Shown here in pieces: positions 55,345-64,000 of a DNA stretch of 64,000 nucleotides. A model generated the notes under the pieces. It had not been told where the DNA came from, did not search any database, and saw nothing but the letters and a program-made list of their open reading frames with translations. Location of the stretch: positions 64,013,244-64,077,243 of the forward strand of contig NC_054743.1 in the NCBI RefSeq assembly GCF_018143015.1. Direction: 5' to 3'. The position numbers and the translations under genes were made by a program. The first letter of the stretch is position 1. Each line of letters opens with the position of its first letter. This DNA is from Lytechinus variegatus (Eukaryota; Echinodermata; Echinoidea; Temnopleuroida; Toxopneustidae).

Positions 55345-55760
55345 ATTTCTAATGCCAAATCTTCCAATTACCAACTCGTCTACCATTTCGTCTACAATCA
55401 GTTCGTCCACTATCCACATGGTCTAATCTCCATTTCGTCCACTCACCATCTCCCTCTAATGACCAGTTGGTTCAATTGCCATTTCGTCCATACCCCCATT
55501 TGGTCGAAGTTGGACTAAGTGTTAATTGGGCGAAATGAATTAAAAGAAAATGGGTATCGGACCATGGACTACTACAACTAGTTACAGGACAAAATAGTCA
55601 TACTGACGAACTGGTGATTAGACGTAGTGATTATTGGATCAAATGGTTATTGGACCAAATGACTGTTATAGACGAAATGTTGATGGACAGAGTGGCATTA
55701 GACTTCATGAAGGTAGACCATGTTATGAGTGGACAAGTTGGCAATAGACGAATCGGCAAT
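55345..55760. repeat. Minisatellite that reverses orientation (TTTCGTCCA / TGGACGAAA)
   Basis: Left of about 55515 the units read CCATTTCGTCCA-like, every 17-21 bases. Right of it they read GGACGAAATGGT-like, in the complementary sense. Both halves are degenerate. Confidence 0.7.
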
Positions 55761-56110
55761 TTCCCATGACGGTGATGACGAAGACTGTGATGACGACGAT
55801 GATGATGATGATGTCGACGATGATGATGTGATGGTAATGGTGACGATGGTAGTGGTGGTGATGATATTGGTGATGATGATAATTGATGATGTCGTTCTTG
55901 TTGGTTATGTTGATATTATAATAAGCATGATGATATTGATAAGATGATTGATAACGTTGATTGTGATTGCGATTATGAATAATGATAAGGATGATGTCCT
56001 GACGGTCACGATAATGATTATTATGATGATGATTTCGACGATGTCAATGGCGTCATGCAGCGACGGAAAGGATGATGATGGCGACAGTCATTATGGATAT
56101 GGTGTTCATT
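55761..56110. repeat. GAT/GAC microsatellite
   Basis: Irregular GATGATGACGATG-type DNA over ~350 bases, with D/V/M-rich open frames that are composition artefacts. Confidence 0.85.
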
Positions 56111-56961
56111 TTGACAAGAATATATGTATGCACGGTCGTTAAAAAGGAAGGAGGGGAGGTCGTACTGTACAAAACAAAGAAGTGAGATCTACCAATAATG
56201 GGGAGAAGGGGGGGGGGAGAGTGTCATATGAGGTCCAATCATGTGAAAGGTTTCTAATTGTATATATTGACATGACATTTGATCCTGCGACGTTTGCTCC
56301 GGTTTTATTAACTCGAGGGCATAGGGTTTAGAGTTAGGATGGTAATAGAGTTTTGGTTCAGAATAATGTAAATAATAATGATTATGGTTTATTTATTTCT
56401 GAAGGTTTAGGTATAAGCCAGTTCGTAGTTCCTTTCTGCGCATGATCAGAGGAAGGTCATTTGTACTAAAGTGACATGGCGGTTTAAAATCTAATGAGAT
56501 AAGCACCAACTTTGATGTCTTGTTTATTCATATATTCTCTTGAATTGTGGTTTTCGTTTACATCCACAAAAAACAGCAATGCGTCCACGAACGACTGGTA
56601 TTTCACAGTTTGCCAAGTACAATCTTAGTCACGAATCTTTTATGAGGCCGCCATCAATTCAAGCCTAACCGCTCACGATGGCGGTCTCCTGCGTTCATTT
56701 ATTACATTATATGCATATGTTTACATTTATAAAAGATTAATTTATACTCACATCCTTATTTGTATTTATTATGTAATATGACCACATTGTTTATATTATG
56801 AATTATTTTGTATTTTGTAATTATAAATAGTTTTGTATTGTGTTTTTGAACGCAGAAATAAATGCAAACAAACAAACATTGTGCAACATGCTATGATATG
56901 CATTCAAAGGAGGAATGCAACAAATATCTTCATAAAGTGTTCATTGGTGTGCTATTCTAGT
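56111..56961. other. Intergenic, unique AT-rich DNA
   Basis: Short G-run at 56206-56216. 56640-56880 is AT-rich and ends in AGAAATAAATGCAAACAAACAAAC, which resembles a retroposon or LINE tail. No gene seen. Confidence 0.5.
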
Positions 56962-56969
56962 CACCTGGT

Positions 56970-57136
56970 GGGTGTTTCATAAAGCTGTTCGTAAGTTAAG
57001 AGCGACTTTAAAAACGACTGGTGATCCTTTCTTACGCGCTAAACCATCGCCAATTCAATATACATCTCACTGCAAGAAGGGATCACCAGTCGTTCTTAAA
57101 GTCGCTCTTATCTTACGAACAGCTTTAGGAAACACC
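56970..57136. mobile_element. hAT-like MITE with GGGTGTTTC ends
   Basis: 167 bases. Ends GGTGTTTCATAAAGCTGTTC and GAACAGCTTTAGGAAACACC pair, as do the inner GAGCGACTTTAA segments. CACCTGGT flanks both sides (56962-56969 and 57137-57144), an 8-base duplication as made by hAT transposases. Non-coding. Confidence 0.85.
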
Positions 57137-57441
57137 CACCTGGTCTATTCAATTTCTTCATCCTGCTATGAAAGGCAAGCTTGCGTAATATCTTGCTTTG
57201 AAATCTGCCTATCATAATGAAAGAAATGAAAGGTCATTTGACGAAAATTGTCCCTGAAGTAACTACGAACTTGTCTATTTTATTAGGCTTAAAGTGCAGA
57301 TTTTCCATCGGAGCATTTGTCGCCGGACCAAATGTCATGGAACCTTTCACATACCACGACGACAAAGCGCAGCGAGTGCGCACTCTTTTGTGGTAGACAT
57401 GTTATTACATAATCAAAAGACGGTATATGCCCATTACTTAA

Positions 57442-57877
57442 TAGAGGAAATTCACCCTGACAAAAACTTTATCGTAAAAAAGCAGGAATTTTAGACAAGA
57501 GTGAAGGTTCAAGCAAAATCCATCAAAGATTTTAGAATTTTAATCTATTGATTTGTGACGTCATATGCTAGCAGCTTCCCATATCGTTTAGTTAAAAATC
57601 AATGAAATGCTAATTTCTCAAAATAAATGAAAATGGCTTTTACTGTATTGTACCTAGAATATACCAACATGCATTCACACCCGTTCCTGAAGAATCTTTT
57701 TTTTAGTAATGAACAATTTTATATTACATATCATATAGATGTCACATATCAAAAAACTTAAAATTCGAATGAATTTTTTAATCTTTGATAGATTTTCCTC
57801 AAACCATAACTAATATTTTTTTATAAATGTTTTTCCTAATATTTTTGCAACAAACTTTTGTCACGGTGAAGTTTCCT
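57442..57877. mobile_element. TTAA-flanked MITE family A, copy 2
   Basis: From TAGAGGAAATTCACCCTGAC to GTCACGGTGAAGTTTCCT, flanked by TTAA at 57438-57441 and 57878-57881. It matches the copy at 6246-6741, with more decay. It abuts family B at the shared TTAA. Confidence 0.8.
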
Positions 57878-57881
57878 TTAA

Positions 57882-58259
57882 AGTGATTGGTTAACATTGG
57901 TTTGACTTTTAAAAAATCTGAGCTAGAAGGTCATACTTGTCACCTGTGTCTGTGATATGTTACAAAAATGAAACCCAGAAAAAATTGCGTTCGAAAATAA
58001 TTATTTAGTGCTTCAAAAATTGAAATATAAAGTGACCGGAAACACCATCTTAATTTCATTCCATACACTTATGTGTACTATTTAGGCGTCTATAAGACGC
58101 CTATTTACAAAATCAGGGTTTGCCTTGTAGTTTTAGCTTTTCATTCTCAATAATGGTTGTTTTCAGGGTTTATTAGTTCTAATACATGCACTTGTACACA
58201 TGTTTCATCTTGGTTTGAGAATTTTTTAAATCGGCTGCTCACAAAGTTAAACAATACCT
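57882..58259 (-). mobile_element. TTAA-flanked MITE family B, copy 2
   Basis: 378 bases from AGTGATTGGTTAAC to GTTAAACAATACCT, flanked by TTAA at 57878-57881 and 58260-58263. It is the inverted relative of 6233-7090 without the internal insertion, so it shows the original GTTTAACTTTG site. Confidence 0.85.
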
Positions 58260-58386
58260 TTAATTCCCAGACCCGATTATTTTTCTCGCTTTTTGAGGAA
58301 TTCGTACTGATGGGCGGTTTTCCCATCTTTCTGACATAAAAATAAAATAGCATTTTTCTTGATTAATGGTGGTCCTCTAGTAGTAC

Positions 58387-58621
58387 ACAGCAAAAAAATG
58401 TGGTGTTAACCGGTGTACATAGAGGACCACATCATTTATTTTACACCGGTGTTAAATTTTTGGTGTTAGTTTTACACCTATAGATGTCATACAACACCTT
58501 TGGTTGTTACATTTACACTCTTTGGTGTTATGTTTAATTTTTAGGGTGTAATTTTAACACCTCAGGGTGTGGTCCTGTATTAACACCAATTGGTGTAAGT
58601 TTTAACACCACAGTTTTTTCA
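58387..58621. mobile_element. TIR element with GGTGTTAA internal repeats
   Basis: Ends ACAGCAAAAAAATGTGGTG and CACCACAGTTTTTTCAT pair. TAGTAC flanks both sides (58381-58386 and 58622-58627). Inside, TGGTGTTA and TAACACC words alternate about every 25-35 bases. Non-coding. Confidence 0.7.
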
Positions 58622-58800
58622 TAGTACCAGAAGGGGAACAAGAAGCAAGACTTAACTTGACTCGATTCCATATCCTTCCTTGTCAGCTGAGGCATCACTG
58701 AAAATTTCATCACAGTCTAACGTGAACAAAATGGAATTCGTTCCTGATGTATTCAACGTCAATCAGTTTATCATTGAGTGGTGTACAATGTACAAATAGA

Positions 58801-59290
58801 CAGTGGCGTATCTACGACAAACGGCGACCGGGGCAAGCGCTTAAATCGCACCCCTTTCAATGCGTAATATATATTAAACTTTGTGAACACACGTCCAGTC
58901 AAGATAACAATGCGAGTGTGAATATTTTTCAATATTAAGACGTTAAGACTGAACATTCTAAGTTTTTGTAATCATAAACATGATGCGTATCTTACTAAAC
59001 AACGAATGCGAGCGCTAAGCGCGAGCTAAAAAAGTTATTGATATTCAGACCTGAAAAAAATATGTAAAGAGGCCATTTTAGGAAATCATAGAGATGATAA
59101 GGTTTCTCAGTCAATAAATCGACCTAATACGAGGGCTAAGCACGAGCTGTTAAGATCTTTAGACTGAATAACCGTAAGCAATTTTTGTAATCATTAACAT
59201 AATGTGAGCTGAATATTATTGATATGTAGACCTGCAACTGGGACTTTTTAGGGAGAAGTAATCCAAAGATTTGTAACTAAAGCAGGATAT
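58801..59290 (+). mobile_element. Truncated hAT-like element with GCGAGCGC repeats
   Basis: Starts CAGTGGCGTATCTACG, like the element at 30291-31440, and carries GCGAGCGCTAAGCGCGAGC at about 59007 with decayed copies around 58912 and 59130. A matching right end was not found. Confidence 0.6.
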
Positions 59291-59349
59291 GGAAGGGGGT
59301 ATTTTATAGGATTTTTTTACCCTTTTTACACATGCTAAAATTTCCTTAA

Positions 59350-59539
59350 CCCCGTACTATAGGTGGGGCTAAATTGCCATTTAGCCCCACCTATAGTTCG
59401 GGGTTAAGCTTAGCCCACTTTCTTTTTACACAGCATTTTTGCAAAGTGTGCTAACCCCACCTTTAGTACGGGATTATTTGGCCCTGCAAAAAAGCAGGGT
59501 TATCCCAGCAATTGCGGTGCTAAGAGCGATAGTACGGGG
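59350..59539. mobile_element. Small TTAA-flanked TIR element with inner hairpins
   Basis: CCCCGTACTATAG and CGATAGTACGGGG ends, flanked by TTAA at 59346-59349 and 59540-59543. The first 60 bases form their own hairpin (GTGGGGCTAAAT/ATTTAGCCCCAC). 190 bases, non-coding. Confidence 0.75.
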
Positions 59540-59543
59540 TTAA

Positions 59544-60330
59544 TATCGCTAGTGTAAAACGAAAGTGGGCTATGGAGCATTTGCCCGTGGGCTATTAAAG
59601 GTGTCAGGAGAATTTAAAGTGTCTCACGGTAGCAACATTGTCATCATTTTCAAGGGTTTCTATGAAAAATGCAATGTTCGATGATCTTCGTCTTTTTCCA
59701 TTTCAATTTTCTGCCTGTATATTGCATTTCCCCTTCTTCATATTACACGGTGAACCGTAAACCAATCAATGTTATATCACGAAAAGTGCAAAGGAATAAT
59801 CATGTCAATAGATGACTTCAATCTGCCCCACCCCCGGCAAGTACACGTTATTCACCGTCTCATTCCTACCATCATAAACATCACCATTCAGAGTCCATTT
59901 GTCTTGTTTCTAGCGCAAGGCTGTGGATTCCATTGGGTTAGATAATTAATGCGGGATCTAGGCTATTTGTAAATTGCAATCCATACAATTTGGAAAGGGG
60001 AATTTTCTCAAAATTCCATCTCCATAAATCATGATAATCGAACCACACGTTGATGACATATTTCATGCGCTTTCAATTCATTTCAAACGATAATGGTTAG
60101 CTCAACGTTGCGTTGCCCACAGCAACCGTGTACACAGTCATCCGTCACGAGGTTTGCATTTCAAATGGACAAAAGAATTGAGCATACCGGTGGTGATTTT
60201 CGATCGATCGCACAATAGGCAAACGTTAGGCGAGGACTGATGAATGGGAAGCCATTGACCCCCCCCCCCCTCCTCATCTTTCCCCCTCTTGCAACAAAAG
60301 ACAGCCTGGTGACCGTTGAGAGGCGCCAAC
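59544..60330. other. Upstream region of gene 6
   Basis: AT-rich, with a C-run at 60258-60271. No gene or repeat family recognised. Confidence 0.6.
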
Positions 60331-60336
60331 CGTTGG

Positions 60337-60393
60337 CCAATCACAGGCCGTTGTTTGGTTGCTATTTGGTATCGGGGAGAGAATTGTATAAAT
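60337..60393 (+). promoter_or_regulatory. Promoter of alpha-tubulin gene 6
   Basis: CCAAT box (60337-60341, in TTGGCCAATCA as in gene 1), an inverted X-box-like GTTGCT-ATTT-GGTATC (60358-60373; one half perfect, other 5 of 6, spacer one base long of consensus) and TATAAAT (60387-60393). The start codon follows 138 bases after the TATA box. Confidence 0.7.
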
Positions 60394-60530
60394 TGAGAGG
60401 TCCCGTTTGGCAAACCACCATTCATAACCTGCTTCAGACACATCGCACGTCAGCGGCACTAGTGAATTGTGACTTTCAAGTCAACTTTCATCTCTCTTTT
60501 TCGACAACATCCCAACTCAAATACCTCAAT

Positions 60531-64000
<3,470 letters not shown>

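Overview
The window is animal nuclear DNA, most likely from a sea urchin or another echinoderm. It is AT-rich and dense in small TTAA-flanked and hAT-like transposon relics, fold-back elements, GAT/CAT microsatellites and minisatellites. Its only recognisable protein genes are intron-containing alpha-tubulin genes. The species call is an inference from this repeat landscape and the tubulin sequences.

The core content is an array of six alpha-tubulin genes. Each has the same three-exon design: a first exon coding only for the start Met, a 223-base second exon (residues 2-75 plus one base of codon 76), and a long last exon carrying the rest. In order they are gene 1 (3912-8268, +), gene 2 (13284-27029, +), gene 3 (32689-38301, +), gene 4 (46265-42448, -), gene 5 (48871-54583, +) and gene 6 (60531 to beyond 64000, +). 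Genes 3 and 4 are tail to tail, and genes 4 and 5 are head to head. Five are complete and open, coding for 451-452 residues. The proteins are nearly identical in the body and differ mainly in the acidic C-terminal tail. All reading-frame evidence suggests they are functional.

Exons 1 and 2 are separated by 0.6-9.2 kb and exons 2 and 3 by 0.2-3.2 kb. The introns are unrelated between copies and have collected different mobile elements. Gene 2 has a ~5 kb fold-back element in intron 1 and a three-level nest of repeats in intron 2. Gene 1 intron 2 carries two nested TTAA elements, with inverted relatives near 57.4-58.3 kb. Gene 5 intron 1 carries a 1.5 kb near-perfect hairpin.

Upstream of each start codon lie elements typical of regulated animal promoters: TATA boxes (clear in genes 1, 2, 4 and 6), CCAAT boxes, and X-box-like motifs of the kind bound by RFX factors at ciliary genes. 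A perfect X-box also sits in intron 1 of gene 4. Together these suggest a coordinately used tubulin supply locus for ciliated cells.

The intergenic DNA holds no other gene I can support. It consists of repeats, low-complexity tracts and unique AT-rich sequence. No convincing rRNA, functional tRNA, CRISPR array or bacterial-type feature was seen.
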